Below are positions 1 to 12,339 of a stretch of 64,000 bases of DNA, one piece after another; position 1 is the stretch's first letter, and every line of letters begins with the position of its first letter. The position numbers and the translations under genes are program-made. Origin of the DNA: Progne subis subis. Its lineage: Eukaryota > Chordata > Aves > Passeriformes > Hirundinidae. Below the pieces are notes generated by a model. The model did not search any database and had not been told where the DNA came from. It was given only the letters and a program-made list of their open reading frames with translations. The stretch lies in contig JAKJHU010000168.1 in assembly GCA_022316685.1 (NCBI GenBank), positions 620,001-684,000 on the forward strand, written 5' to 3'.

Positions 1-2089
1 AAGATTATAGCAGAAAGTCCATAAATCAAGTAAAAAGACACGGACATAAAGCTGGGAAGACATTTGCCTTTTATTGTCTCTTCAGACAGGCTTAGCATTT
101 AAGGGCTTTTATCTCCTTCTTGTGGCTTTTCAGTTGGGCTCCAAGCCAATAGGTACCTCTTGTCCTTATTCTGCATTAAATTACATCACGAGGACAGAAG
201 CCTGGGGAGCAGATTGCCAGGACGACAAAGACAATGCATCCATGCCTGCTGCCAGGAAGACTCACCTTGCCTGGGCTCTCCTCCCAGTGGCTGTGGTAGC
301 TCTCCTGCCCTGACAGCCTCAGTCTGTTGTCCAGCCTCAGCTGGTAGGAGGAACTGCTCTACCCACAACTTAGGTGATGCTTTGGAACTAGCCAAAGAGA
401 TGCAACCTGTCTGGAATTACTCTGGATCAGACCCATGCCCACTAAAAGCCTGGAATACAGCGCTCAGGTGATGGAGAGAAGTCCCAAAATCTCAAGGGCT
501 TGTGCAAACAGTTGGGGAAATCCCATCTTTCTTCCTAACAGACAGTGCATCCTTCCTGCTCCCACTGCCAACAGAGATCCCAAACCTGCAGTGAGCCAGA
601 GGGAGGCTGGGATGGGCTGGGAGACCCAGATACCTCCAGGGCTCCTAACCACAGGGTATGGTCAGGATGGAGCAAGCTGCTAGAGTGAAGGAGTGGACTT
701 ATTGCAGGAGAATCCCAGGGAAAACACTGCCTTGGCCAAAACACCCCCACAAACCAGCCTAAGTGGCAGGAGCTCGTGGTGAGCTCGCAGCAGAGGGGAG
801 GGCTGTGATGGAGAGGGTGCACAGCCTCCCCATTCTGGCAAGCAGACCCCTCAGCAGGGTGACTGGCCCGGCTGCAGTGACCCACAGTTTCAGGACAGGC
901 TGTTCGTGCTACAGAGCTGGGTTTGCTTAATAACAGGCTTTGAATTGAATGTGCTTTTAGCAGGGTTCCCTGCTGACACCAGACATTGGCTGTGTGATGA
1001 AAGACCTCTGCTCCCCCAGGCCAGCACCCCATGACTTCCTTCTCCAGACCTTCCCCTGGAAAAGTTACTGTCTCCCACAGAAGGTCCTGGGGAGTGTCAG
1101 GGCATAGGAAGAGTGAAGGTGGCCATTGGACCCCCATCTTGCCCATGCCTGCAAGAGCTCTCCCAAAACACAGTCATGGTCCCCAGAGGATCCACAGCAC
1201 TATGGATGTGGTCACAAGTGGGATGTGTAGCCAGGAGTCACTGTGCCAGGAGCTGTGGGTGCTTGGTGGGCTGTGTCCCAGCAGATGCCTGCTCCTGCAT
1301 TCTCTGGGGCCCAGCTGGGTGGGGGATGGACTGGGACCTCTGCATCTGGTACCAGGTGCTCCCCGAAGCTCTCCCAAGAGCTACATGTGCCCTCTGCTGC
1401 CCTCTGCTCCCCCAGCTCTCCATCACCAGGGGTCTCTCCCATCACACCTGAGAGCCCTGAGAACGGGCTCTTGATAGACCAAGCCTCCTTCTTCTGCAGA
1501 ACTCACATCTCCCAGGGGTCAAGGGGACAAAAACTTGTGGCCAGCACCTCTATCCCTGCTGTGTTCAGCCTCCTTTCCCAGTCCCAGGGCTTGGCAGTAA
1601 CTGGGCACCCTGGTTTTCCCCCACTATGTGTCTGCAACCTCTGCTGAAACCCAAAGGATGCTGGGCTAGCAAGACACTCACTTAGATTCCCAAATAGGAT
1701 TTTTCCTTCCCAAATCTTGTCCTGTGCTTGTAGCAGCAGGTAGCATGTGGGCAGGGGTGCAGGGATTGAGGCAAGGCTATTGGCAGTAGGTCGGGAGAGG
1801 AGCTCCCAGTGGCTCCCAGCTGAACTCCCAGCACCCCCAAACCAAGGGCTACAAGGTCAAATGGAAAAACCAGCCTCAGCACCCTGTTCAAACCATGCAT
1901 CTGACTGGACATGACCTGGAGGGACAGTCCTGGGCTGGCAAGGAGATGCTGTGCTGAGGACACAGAGAAAGGAGCAAAGGGAAAGGACATGGCACACAAA
2001 GGGTTAAAGGTGTCCTTCCCACCCAGCCTATGCTGTGTGCCAATACTCCCAGCCATGTGTTTGAAATCCTTTCTGCTATCTCCTGAAAA
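1..2089. other. Unique noncoding stretch, no gene recognised
   Basis: GC-rich unique DNA. Open frames occur on both strands but overlap one another, have skewed Pro/Ser/Gly/Cys composition and show no domain I recognise, so I treat them as chance frames. No repeat family, RNA gene or splice-supported exon stands out. Confidence 0.55.
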
Positions 2090-2300
2090 TATTTACAGTA
2101 CATGCAGATAAATTAGCTGTAGTGCTTATTACGTCTCCCTGGAAATATATACAGCAGTTAAAGATGTTTAAAAAAAATAGTCAAAAGCCGTCTCTTTACT
2201 ATATCTGGAAGATATTTCACAGTGCAGGGAATTTACAGGGCCGGGTGGTGGGGAAAGCGCATTTATTTTCACTCGAGTAGAGAAAGTTAAAGGACCCTTC
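2090..2300. promoter_or_regulatory. Candidate conserved noncoding element
   Basis: An AT-rich block sits inside GC-rich surroundings. It has several regulatory-looking words: ATAAATTAG, TTATTACGTC (CRE-like), repeated AAATAT and ATATCTGG, and GCATTTATTTTC. It has no coding potential and no transposon signature. The call rests only on composition and motif density; conservation was not tested. Confidence 0.3.
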
Positions 2301-4630
2301 ACTGGAGTTTATTTTCATCTCTGCTTGTGAGACAAGGAGCCAAGGTTGGCTCGGGAGTGAGCCAGCACAGCAAGGCGAGGGCACAGGGCAGGTTGGGGTA
2401 GAGTGGGGATGGAGACCAGGAGCCTGGTGGCACCACAAGCTGCCTGACACACATGGATAAGGACCAGCTGTTGCAGGGCATGCTGCCTGACAGAGCTTCA
2501 GCTGTGCCTCCAGAAAAAAACAGGTGACACAGAGCTTGGGGGCACCACTGCCATGGAGATCCAGAGGATGGGACAGCTCTGGTAGTCTGGGCTGTCTGGT
2601 CCAGGGTGGAAGACTCCCCTCTGAGCTGGGGGACCTCAGCCACTCTCACTCCTCACAGACCTTCTTCCATAAAAGATGTGCCTGTCCCCTTGCCCCAAAC
2701 AGACATTTCTGAGGGCACTGAAATTGTCCAGAGCCCCCATGGTGCCATCACAGAGCCACGTCCTCCCCACACACCTCTCCTTTGTTAAACCAGTCTGAAA
2801 AGCTGCTTCCATTCCCAGTGCCAGCCCAAGTCAAGCACCTCTGCCAGGACAAGGTGATGGGGCATCATCACACCCGCTGGTTGCTTTGTGAGTTCGTGTC
2901 TGAAGGAGGAAAATGATAACTGGAATTATCTCCATGCACAACTTTCTTAGTAGCTTCCATGTGAAAAACAAGGTGGTCTTTAAACACACAGCAGAGGCAT
3001 TAGTGGTCACACTTGCCCTATCTTCAAACCTCTAGGCTGACTCTCTCCCAACGTCCTTTCCAGAAACTCCCAGATCTTCATGCTGGGGTGAAAGAGCTAT
3101 GGTAGAACATCACTCCTCCGTCAGCTCCTGTAGCTAATGTTGTCGTGTCCAGTGACAGTTCATTGATGGAATCCTTCTCCTCCTGTCTTTTCTGACTTCT
3201 CCCTTGGCTGAAGTTTCTCATGGTGAAGACACCTGCCAGCTTGGAGCCAAAGACCAAGGTCCTGAAATGCGCTGGTTGACTCACAGCCACTGACCGACCA
3301 TGAGATGACAATGTCTTCTGGGCCACTGGCACAGAGGTCGGGAATCAAACTGCTGTCCCTGACGTAAAAGTCTTTGAGAAGCCATTTGCTAATTCCCCTG
3401 AGTCACCCACTCCCTCCGGCTGTTTTGAAATTGATATCTAATGAGTAGTTTGGGTGAAGGAATTCTGCAAAGATGCAAACAATTCCTTTGCCAAAATAAA
3501 TGGAGCCAGAGCTGGGCTTATAAACATATAAATCATTTCTAGTTTTTAGCTTGCAAACAATATACTTGTTTCTTGGTGCAGATTTGGGGAAGAGCAGGAG
3601 GAGCAGGGTGGGGAGGAAGCCAACTGAAGTTCCCCCCAAAAGGCAGTCCAGGCCTTCCTCAGGGCATAGCATGGGGCACCAGCCACCATCCAGAAAGCCT
3701 CCACGAGAAAGGAGCTCCGGAAAGTCTTCCAGGAAGACCCCAGGAGGGAGGAAAATTGGGCTTTCCACCAGCTTTTTTGGTTATTTGCTCCTCAAACAAT
3801 CATCTGTAGCAAATTAACTCAACCAATTCTTAATTTACTCTCCAAGTGAGGGATGACATGTCCTGGGCCAGGCAGGAAGGAGAAACATCCTTGAGGCTGC
3901 AGAATATTGCACAGGGGACAGCGTGATCCCGATGCACAGGGCTGGCTAAATGTACCTGCTCTTCTCTGCTTCACACAGGATTGCTACAGGACAAGAGAAA
4001 AATGCTGTAAATCACCGAAAACAGTCAGGCAGAGCATGGCCTTGGCATGGCCTGCAGAAGATGGAGCTCACCGGGCTGCAGCTCCCTCTGCCATTCCACT
4101 GACCCCCATGACACTGCTGGGGCCACAGGTGGCCCTTGGCTTTGGCACCCACTTGCCCAGGAGCTGAGTGGTGGCAAACCTATACGCTGTGATGGGAGCT
4201 GCTCCTATGGAAGAGGTTTGCACCGAGCTCACGATAACCACATTTTTTCCCAAATAAAGTGTTCTAGCATGGTCAAATTTGAGCATATTCCAGGAACACA
4301 AGATGAAGCTCAGCCTCTCTTTCCTCTCTACTTGCCAAATTGCTTCAAAGAGAGAATTTTAAAATGAGAACAAACCCTTTGGTTTTGTTTTTTTTCTCTT
4401 TTCCCCATTCTTGGAAAGAGCCATGGTCTCCAGCTAAAATTTTCCCCAAAAATTTAACTGGAGGCTGCAATCCACCCTGCACAAAATCGCCACTCACCCT
4501 GGCATGGTTTGGCAAAGTTGGCAGCAGCTGAAGGCAGGCTTTTTCAGCAGGAAGCACTGAACATCCTTAAGAGTCAGCAGCACCTCCAGCTCCCCACCCT
4601 GAGCACATGGAGTCTGTCTGTAGCATGCTT
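2301..4630. other. Unique noncoding stretch
   Basis: No recognisable gene. A moderately AT-rich patch at about 3420-3560 contains TTGATATCTAATGAG and CCAAAATAAATGG, and could be another small noncoding element. The remainder is GC-rich DNA with chance open frames only. Confidence 0.5.
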
Positions 4631-4760
4631 GGAGCGCAGTCACTTTATTTATAAGACACTGAGGATGTGCCTCAGTCTTCCAGGGGCTCTTTCCCCTGTT
4701 TTTTTTCCCAAGCCTGCAGAAGCCAGGCAGATATCCAAAGCCGTTCCTCACTTTCACAGC
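4631..4760 (+). repeat. Inverted-pair block, copy A
   Basis: This block is homologous, in opposite orientation, to 14758-14866. Shared words in order (read on + here) are GAGCGCAGTCACTTTATTTA, GAGGATG, TTTTTTTCCCAAGCCTG, GAAGCCAGGCAGATATCCAAA and GTTCCTCACTTT. Copy A carries about 24 extra bases (around 4666-4690) that copy B lacks. Flanks outside the block differ, so it is not part of a long duplication. GATA-like words (AGATAAGC) follow immediately at 4761. It may be a duplicated regulatory element or two relics of an old interspersed repeat. I do not recognise the family. Confidence 0.75.
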
Positions 4761-5107
4761 AGATAAGCTAATTGTCGGATGTGCCCTTTGAGATAAGCAG
4801 AGCCGGGGTTTATGAGGGAACATGTGTTCTTGGGAAAGCTGTCACCCAGCTGCAATGCAGGTGATAACCCAAGGTCGGACAGGCTCCCTCCTCAGGGAAT
4901 CAGGGTGTTCCTCAGCCACAGGGGCTCAGGGGCAGTGCCTTGGGCCACAGTGATGTGGTTTTTGGGGCTCTTCTCCTGCTTCCCTAATTCATTTGTTGCT
5001 GAGCAGGGAAATTCTGCAGTGTAGTGCACTACCAATTCCTCATAGAGAGAGACCCAGCTCTTCAGATGCTTTGCAATTCAGCCAAAAGTTTAATTTATTG
5101 AAAACCA

Positions 5108-5108
<1 letters not shown>
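4761..5108. other. Unique noncoding stretch with GATA-like words
   Basis: It contains AGATAAGCTAATTG and GAGATAAGCAG within about 45 bases right after copy A of the inverted pair. The rest shows no gene or repeat that I can support. Confidence 0.4.

Positions 5109-5156
<48 letters not shown>
5109..5156 (+). repeat. Poly(A) run, 48 bp
   Basis: An uninterrupted run of 48 A, preceded by TTTATTGAAAACCAC. No SINE body or processed-gene sequence is recognisable upstream and no flanking target-site duplication is obvious, so it may be a plain mononucleotide repeat rather than a retroposon tail. Confidence 0.9.
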
Positions 5157-5159
<3 letters not shown>

Positions 5160-5939
5160 GTGAGGTTGGGCCAGGCTGTTGGTGATGGGGAGGAATCGCT
5201 GGCAGCACTGGTGAGTGCTGACTCCCTGCCGGAAGCATGAATGGAAGCAGGAGGATATCTCCCCCCAGTCCCTAAACACTCACATGGCTCCATCACTGGG
5301 GGGCTGGTGTGGCACTGGTCAGCACTGGTGGAAGCCAGGGCACAGGAGCTGAGGATCAGTCCAGAAAGAGCTGAGCAATAGGAATCTGTGGGTGACCCTG
5401 CAGACTGGGCTCCTCTCCTCTAGCCAAAACCTCCAGAGGGGGCCTGCCACCCACACAGCCTCCAGACCAGGTACTGCGGCCAGATTTCTCAAATTTCACA
5501 GAAATGTCAAGGCCAGGGACCCCTTAGAGGCCCTTTCACCTGTCCCAGCCTGCCTGGGAGCAGCCAGGTCCTCAGCTCTCCACTCATGGGGATGGCAGAA
5601 GCTGCCATGGCACAGCAAGGCTCACTCCTGTGTGAGTCATGAGGCAGCAATGCTGAGCTGGAAGCCCGTGCTGTCCAAAGGACTTCCACCGAAATCTCTC
5701 CCATACAGTCTTCCCTGTCATGGGGAGAGAGCTGCCATGCTCCTCCAGGGCTACAGTCACATGCCAGGTGTGAAAGGCACAAGAGTGTTGTGAGCCAGCA
5801 TGTCCCCAGGCCCAGAAGTTGCTTGGAGGGTGTGTGGGAGAAGGCTGTGGGAGAAGATCTGCTTCTCTGTCCCTCAGGGAGACTCATCCACTGCCTGGCC
5901 CCTGCTCGGACGCCAGCCCTGCTGTTCTGACCAGAATCT
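5157..5939. other. Unique noncoding stretch
   Basis: No gene, repeat family or RNA recognised. Open frames on both strands overlap and look like chance frames. Confidence 0.5.
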
Positions 5940-6215
5940 CGCAGCCTGACTGGGAATGATCCAACCAGCATGGCTCCCAGCACTGGGGATGGTCCATGCA
6001 GACCAGCTCCCAGCGCTGGGAAAGCTTCATCCTGTCCAGCTCCCAGCACTGGGGATGGTCCATGCAGACCAGCTCTGATCACTGCAGATGCTCAGCCCAC
6101 TCTGGCTCCCAGCAATGGAGATGCTCCATCCAGACCAGTTCACAGCACCGGGCATGCTCCAGTCAGTCCAGCTCCCAGTGCTTGGGATGCTCTATCCAGC
6201 CCGGCTCCCAATGCC
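5940..6215 (+). repeat. 33-bp minisatellite (about 8 copies)
   Basis: The unit starts at 5973, 6006, 6039, 6072, 6105, 6138, 6171 and 6204 (the last partial), exactly 33 bp apart. A more diverged copy precedes it at about 5940-5972. The unit core reads GCTCCCAGCACTGGGGATG followed by a TCCATGCAGACCA-like half. Because 33 is divisible by three, several frames stay open and encode 11-residue repeats such as APSTGDGPCRP on +. That openness is expected from period length alone, so I do not call a protein. Copies have diverged by substitution without indels. Confidence 0.9.
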
Positions 6216-8045
6216 ACCACCTACAGCTGCACTTGCAGAACCTGACAGCAAAGGCCCCCACACCTTGTGCCCCTCCCCGGAGCTGCGGCCAGGCCATGCT
6301 CCCTCGCCCCCTGCCCCCCGTGGGCGACCCACCCTCACTCCACTGTCCCTTCCCTCCCTCCCTTGAGCAGCCATCACTCACCAGGCTTTGATTACGGCCA
6401 CAAAGGAGCCTTGGAGGAGCCACGGGAAGCTGGAGGGAGGCAGGCAGATGATGAAAGAGCTGTCAAATGGGATTAAACAGTAACCGTCTCCTACACTGCT
6501 GGGCAGCAGGAAGGGGGACAGATTGTACTGGATTGTAATGCAGGAGCCCTCCCGCTGCCAGAGCCAGCCAGCACCGTCCCCCACGGGCTGCAGCTGCCGT
6601 GCCCGCCAGCGGGACAGAGGGGCAGAGCAGCAGAGGCACAGAGGGGCAAGGCAGCCCTGGCAGAAAGCACTCACATCCACAGTGACAACTCTAAGGCGCG
6701 GGTGAGACCCCCCTTTTCGTGTTCTCTTGTGAGCTAAGGAAGCCACACTTGGAGTTCCTAGGCAGAGAGTGTCCCCAGGACTTTAGATAAAGACTCTGCC
6801 CACCCCCAGCCTGCAGCTGGTGATGTCCCCCTGTCCCCACCACCACCTGTTGCTGCCAGCATGGCTCTGGTCTCTCCTGCCAGCCAGCCCCCAAGGGGCA
6901 GATGGTCTGGCAGGTGAAATATCACATGAAGTGTCCTTCTTGCCAGCCCTTGGGTAGAAACTCCCTTTTTCCTCACCTGACCTTCGGGCAGTTGATCCCA
7001 GGGGTCGGAAAGGGGTAGGCAGATGCTTTCTCCCAATACAGGGACACACCAGAGCTGTCCAGGGAGTTTCTACAGCTCCCTGGTGTCACGGGTGACGCTC
7101 ATCCCATCATGCAGAGCCCTGGGGGCAGGATGGCCACTGGGGATTCTGCCCATCCACACATCCTCCTGCCAAGCCCAAGCAACACAGCAAGCAGTTCACG
7201 GGGTGCCACAACCTCTGGAGCTGTCCTGTGCACAGCATGAACACCTCCTGGCTTTCCCAGGGTGCATGGCATCAGGATCTCAGCACCTGGTTGATGAAAC
7301 ACCTGGGTGCTGGCAGGTCTCCCAGAATCCTGAGCCACATTGCTGGCCACGTCCTGGTGCTCCCACCCTTCCCTTCTTGGCTGCTGCTCTGGTTCTGCTT
7401 TCACCCCGGGACCAAGTGGCACATGTGGGTTTGGGATGCTGGAAACCCAGTGGGGATGCTGTTGTCCAAGATCCCAAAAAGCCACTCATTCTGGATCTAA
7501 AGACCAGCATTGCTGGGGCTGTCCAGGCATGGGAACAGGTCAGGGGTCCCGCAAACCCATCCCCACCAGAAGTGGGTCTGTCCCGGCCTGGACAAGTATC
7601 TCCTTCTTCCTTCTGCATCTCCCAACTTTTGGGTGCTCCAGCATCACCAGGGCTGCTTTTCACCCCCAGTGGGTGATACAGCAGGGTTGACCTCTCCCTC
7701 CTCTGCATGGAGCTCATTGTGGATGTCTCCCCACAGCCAACAGACAGGCAGGGGACAGGCAGGGGGCCCAATTCTTGGCTTTCCAAGCCCCCAGGCAGCA
7801 AAGCCCTTGGGATCCCCCATCACCCCACTGCCTCCCCACCCCAGCTCCACGTGGGAGCACTCACAGGCAGATCCCCTCCCTACCCCTGAGCCCCCCCAGC
7901 CCCCACAAGCACCAAGTCCTCACCACCCACCCTCCCAGTGGCAGCCCCAGTTTCTCACAGCACCCTCTTTTCTGAGCCATTCGTCACGGCCGCCGGCACA
8001 AAAGCCAAAGAGAGAGAGACAAGGAGTAGGAAAAGGAAGGAAGAT
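6216..8045. other. Unique GC-rich noncoding stretch
   Basis: No recognisable gene. Proline-rich open frames run across 7020-8240 on several frames at once, which is typical of GC-rich noncoding DNA. No repeat family identified. Confidence 0.5.
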
Positions 8046-8058
8046 AAAAAAAAAAAAA

Positions 8059-8089
<31 letters not shown>
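8046..8089 (+). repeat. Poly(A) plus (GA)n microsatellite
   Basis: About 22 A are followed directly by about 11 GA dinucleotides, and a purine-rich shoulder continues to about 8125. It is a simple repeat with a purine-only + strand. Confidence 0.9.
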
Positions 8090-8229
8090 AAGGGAGCAAG
8101 AAGGAAAAAAGAGGGAGGACAAGGCGTGAAAAGAGCCAGGTCTATCGCCAAGAGGGGAGGAGGGGAAATTATGAAATAAATGAAGCACCTCAGCAGTTCA
8201 GGGAACACTGGAAGACAAGCCCGACCGCG

Positions 8230-8412
8230 GCTGAATTTTAAATGCCTGCCGCACAATCGGTCCCATTTTGCGAAGAGAGGAAGCTGTGTCCAAAGACCCT
8301 CATGTTTATTCATGAGGAGCCTCGCTGGCCCCTCCCACCCTATTGTCTGGGGGTATTTATTTGGGGGCATCTGTCTGGCCCGATGAATGGCAGAGGGGTA
8401 ATAAATGGGCTG
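8230..8412. promoter_or_regulatory. Candidate conserved noncoding element
   Basis: A compact block has motif-like words: ATGTTTATTCATGAGG, CCCTATTGTCTGGG (a SOX-like ATTGTC core), GTATTTATTTGGGGG (forkhead/MEF2-like) and GTAATAAATGGG. A GC-rich segment with CpGs follows (8410-8560). There is no domain-bearing frame. Composition and motif density suggest an enhancer or promoter-proximal element; conservation is untested. Confidence 0.35.
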
Positions 8413-11400
8413 CTGGGGCCGGGGAGGGGTACCGGCGCAGCCGAGCCGGGCGGTGGGCTGCCCTGTCTCCCAACCCCCTTCCCACTCCTCAGCCCCCAGC
8501 TCCCTAGGGCGTTTCCTGCCCTCCGCGCTCTCGCCAGCCCCCCAAAAACAGCAGGCAGAGCTGCCCGTGGCTGCCCAGGGGTGACAGGTCTGGAGAGACA
8601 AGGTTGGGTGGTGCTGGAGCCAAGGGCTGCTGCAGGCCGGGCGAGGGGTGGGTGACCATCCCCAGGGTGCCAGCAGTAAGGCCAGAACAGGACACAGCAC
8701 GGTGTGCCACTGAGGGTGGCTGTGCAGGATGGGGCTTGCAGCAGACTTGCCTCGCAGGGCTGGGGACGGTGACAGGCCGTGCCATGGGCAGCAAGGAAGG
8801 GCAGGTGGTGCCCAGGGACAGGCAGGCATGGATCACGAAAAGGAGGTTCTGATCCATCCACACAGAAGGGCAGGGCACTCATCGGGGACAGTGAGGAGAC
8901 CGGAATCCCGTGTCTGCAGGGCCAGGCCACTCTCTCCCACCTCTTCTGCTGGCAAGGAGCAGCTTCCTCTGATGGAAACTCCTCATCTTCCCATGGTGGG
9001 ACATGTTCTTCACGGGGAGCAGGGAGGTGCTCATCATCCAAACTCCCTTTGGTCATGTCAAGGGGCTCAGGCACTTTGAAGCTCAGAACCGAGACACTGG
9101 GATGTCCTGGGGATGTGGGGGCCCACATGCTGCCAACCTGGCTCTCTGCAAAGCACATCACGCCAGAGGGACCCAGCAGCTCTCCTGCCAGTGGGGCTGC
9201 TGAAGTGTGGGGGCAGGGTGGCTGAGCTAGTGCAGACAGCTTGGCTTTATCCATCCCAGACTCTCCTTCTGCCTAGTGCTGAGAGAGCTGTGTCCATCCT
9301 GACCCTCACCCATGTGGGACACAGGAGCAACACCCATTTGCAAAGTCATTACAAGGTTACCCATCTGGAAGATGGAGCTCATGAAATTCGACCTTGAAAT
9401 AGAAGCTACAGCCTGGCAGCTGCCAAGGAGAGGAGCAAGGAAAGGAGGGGCTCTTGATGGGACAAGAGATGGTGCATGCTATCACCCAGACGCTGGCAGA
9501 GGTGACGTGATTCCAGGAGCAGACCAGGGCTGCTCAATAGCCACCTCCACCTCAACAGCAAGAGCCCGCATGGATTCTCCTGCCCAGACACCAGGCACCT
9601 GAGGATGGTTGGGAGATGGCCGGGCAGGGACCATCAGCCTAGCTGGCAGCTCAGGGAGCAGATGGTGTCATTGGCAGGGGAGCACAAACCCCTCTCCACG
9701 CAGACCAGGAGCCAGAGGGTTGTGCGGCTCCCCACCAGCACCCACAGGCTTTGTTGGGACAGGGAGGTAGCCAGGGAACAGGCTCCCACACCCAGCATGC
9801 CACTTAAAACACAGGTGTCCTCAGTCCTGCCTGGGAGCCAGCCCTGCATGGGCCATCACGCACACCCCGAGCACTGCAGGTGGGAGGAAGGCACCAGAGC
9901 CATGGTGCCTCCATCCCCATTGCTGGTACAAGCTGGCTCAGCAGTTTGCTTGCAAGCTGTATCTGGGGAAGTATTTGTGGAAGGGCATTAAGTCATTGGC
10001 ATAGGAGTGACCTCGCAGCCACACAAGCCCAGGCACAGCTGCCAGCTGCACTTCCCTGATCTCTTCCATTCTCAAACCTTGGCAGAAATCTTCCCTGCAG
10101 TCACAGCTGGTAGTCACCAGATCAGTTTGGATCCTGCCTCACCTCTATCCCACGCCCCAGCCCCTGTGCCAGCTTGTATCCCACCTGAAACAAAGTCTCC
10201 AGAAAGTTTTGGGACCATGCAGGCTCCACACAGGTGCCTCTGGCATAAATCCCTCTGGGAGAGCCACACCAGGGAGCAGATCTCCATCAGGCCAGGTGAG
10301 GGATGTCCCCCAGCCACCAGCCTCTTGGGCAGCACTAGAGACAGACCAGCCAGTGCTGCTGCTGAGGATCCTAATTCCACTAGTGTTATTAAATGCTTGT
10401 AACCGTCATCCTCAGAACTCTGCTCCTAGACCTTTACCTCCTGGTTGAGGTGACACCACGTGGCCTGAGAGAAAGGGCAGGAGAAGCTGGTGGGGAAAGA
10501 AATGGGTGGGAAGGCCAACCGGTACCTCAGCCCAGCAAAATCAAACACCTCTTGAACCAAAGTGGGAAGGGGGAAGTGACGTGATGAGCTGGAAGCCTCC
10601 AAAATCCCATCTCCCCTCCAGTCAGGTGCCACAGGGGAAAAGATGGGGAAAATTACCATGGTTGAGAGAAGATGGTGACCAGATAGGCTCCTCACCAACT
10701 CACTTGCCAGCCAGCCCACATTCCTATGCTTCTGGCAGAGTGTTTTCCAAACACTATATTTTGGAGACCTCACTCCCCACTAAAGAGATGCTTCCTAGGT
10801 TGTAATTCGGACAAGTTGGCTTTGATTGCAAGAAACCAGAAGAAAAATCCTCCCAGTGTTTCTGGCTTCTGTAATTGGATATGAATTGCTTGGTAAATAT
10901 CTGCAGCCAAACATCCCTGCGGCCAAGGAGCAAGGAGGGAATGCTGAGCTCCAGAGGGGATGGAAGGCTTCTACCACAGGGTCAGCTTTCTGGCACATAT
11001 GCTTGGCTTTTCATGACAAAGGGAGCGAGCTGGGGGGCACATCCCCAGCCAGCACAGGCTTTGCTTCACGGAGCTGCTGACGGGTTGGACAGCACATGTG
11101 CAGGGGGCTGTGATCCTCCCACTGCCCATGGGGCCAGCCCTCCCGGCCTGCAGCCCTGTGCCCTGCAGGGTCTGGAGGTCCCTGCAGGGACAGCGCTCAG
11201 GTGATGCAGGCATTGACCCAGCTGGGAGGGACATTCCTTGGGATGGAGCTGGGTGGAGGCAGGGAGAGCAGGAGGGAAGAAACATGGGAACAGAGAGTGT
11301 CACACAGGCACTGCCTTGTCTGTCATGCACTGTTTGGGCAATGGAGGGGGGGTGGTCCCCTGAACCCCTGGGCCACTTGAGTTAGAGGAGACCCAGCCAG

Positions 11401-12339
11401 ACTTGGGTCACAGCCTGGCCCAGGGCCACAGCAGCTGCCAGCAGCCCCTCACAGGGCACCTCACTGCAAGTGATGGGGTCATCTCTGATGCTGCATCCAA
11501 GCCTCAGAGATGCCCTGTCCCCCTCCCATGGCCATGGGATGCAGGACAGTGTCCAGGTTGGGCTCCACATGCCCTTGGGGAGAGGGAATAGCCATGAGCA
11601 GCACTGGCCCCCACTGTTGCCTACCAGTGATGGGGAAGCCCACCCTGCTCTGCACTGATCCATCCATTCCTTGGCCCCCCACCCTTCCACCACCACTCAG
11701 CACATGCTGACAGTGGAAGAAGCATCTTTGACAGCCTAGCATGACCCACAGATACCGTGCAAATTCTGCACGCATGAGAGCTGCGAACACCTCCCCGTGC
11801 AGACACTGACTCTTGTGATAAGATCCTCGGCTACACAAACTCACTCCTGGGAAGATATTTAATCAGGCAAGGGGAACAGCCCCAGATGCCCAAACCTGCT
11901 AACAGACAGATGCAAACATTGAGCGAGACACCCAGAGCCCACGACATGTGCATACACACAGTTGGACACATCCGTACACAATACCTCATTAAACATGGAC
12001 AGTGTACAGCCCCAGATTAGGGCTGGCTGGGCTGTGGGCACCCAGCCAGCCTAGGATAAGGGTTCAACTTCAGCTTTGACAAGTCCTGAAGTCTCACAGG
12101 CTGTTCTCTTGGGATTCCAACACCCTGGGTCATCAGCGAGCACAGAGGGGCAGCCCTGGGTTGGAGCAGGGGCAGAAATGCTAAAAGTCATGCAGTCCTG
12201 GAAGCAGATTCTGATCCCTGAGCCTGCGGTGAGTGTCCCTGGAGATGCCCCATCCCTGGGAGTGCTCGACGTTAGAGAAAGATTTCCAGAAGGATGGACC
12301 GGATGTTCTTTAAAGAAGTGGGCAAAACCATTCTTCGAT
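8413..12339. other. Unique noncoding stretch
   Basis: The longest open frame here (304 codons, minus strand, 8340-9254) has Pro/Ser/Ala-biased composition, no domain, and competes with equally open frames. I regard it as chance. A short AT-richer patch at 10850-10915 (GTAATTGGATATGAATTGC) could be regulatory. No transposon was recognised. Confidence 0.5.

Noticed and set aside
8340..9254. 304-codon minus-strand open frame, the longest in the window
   Set aside because: Biased Pro/Ser/Ala composition, no domain, overlaps several other open frames, and lies in GC-rich DNA where stops are rare. No splice or start context supports a gene.
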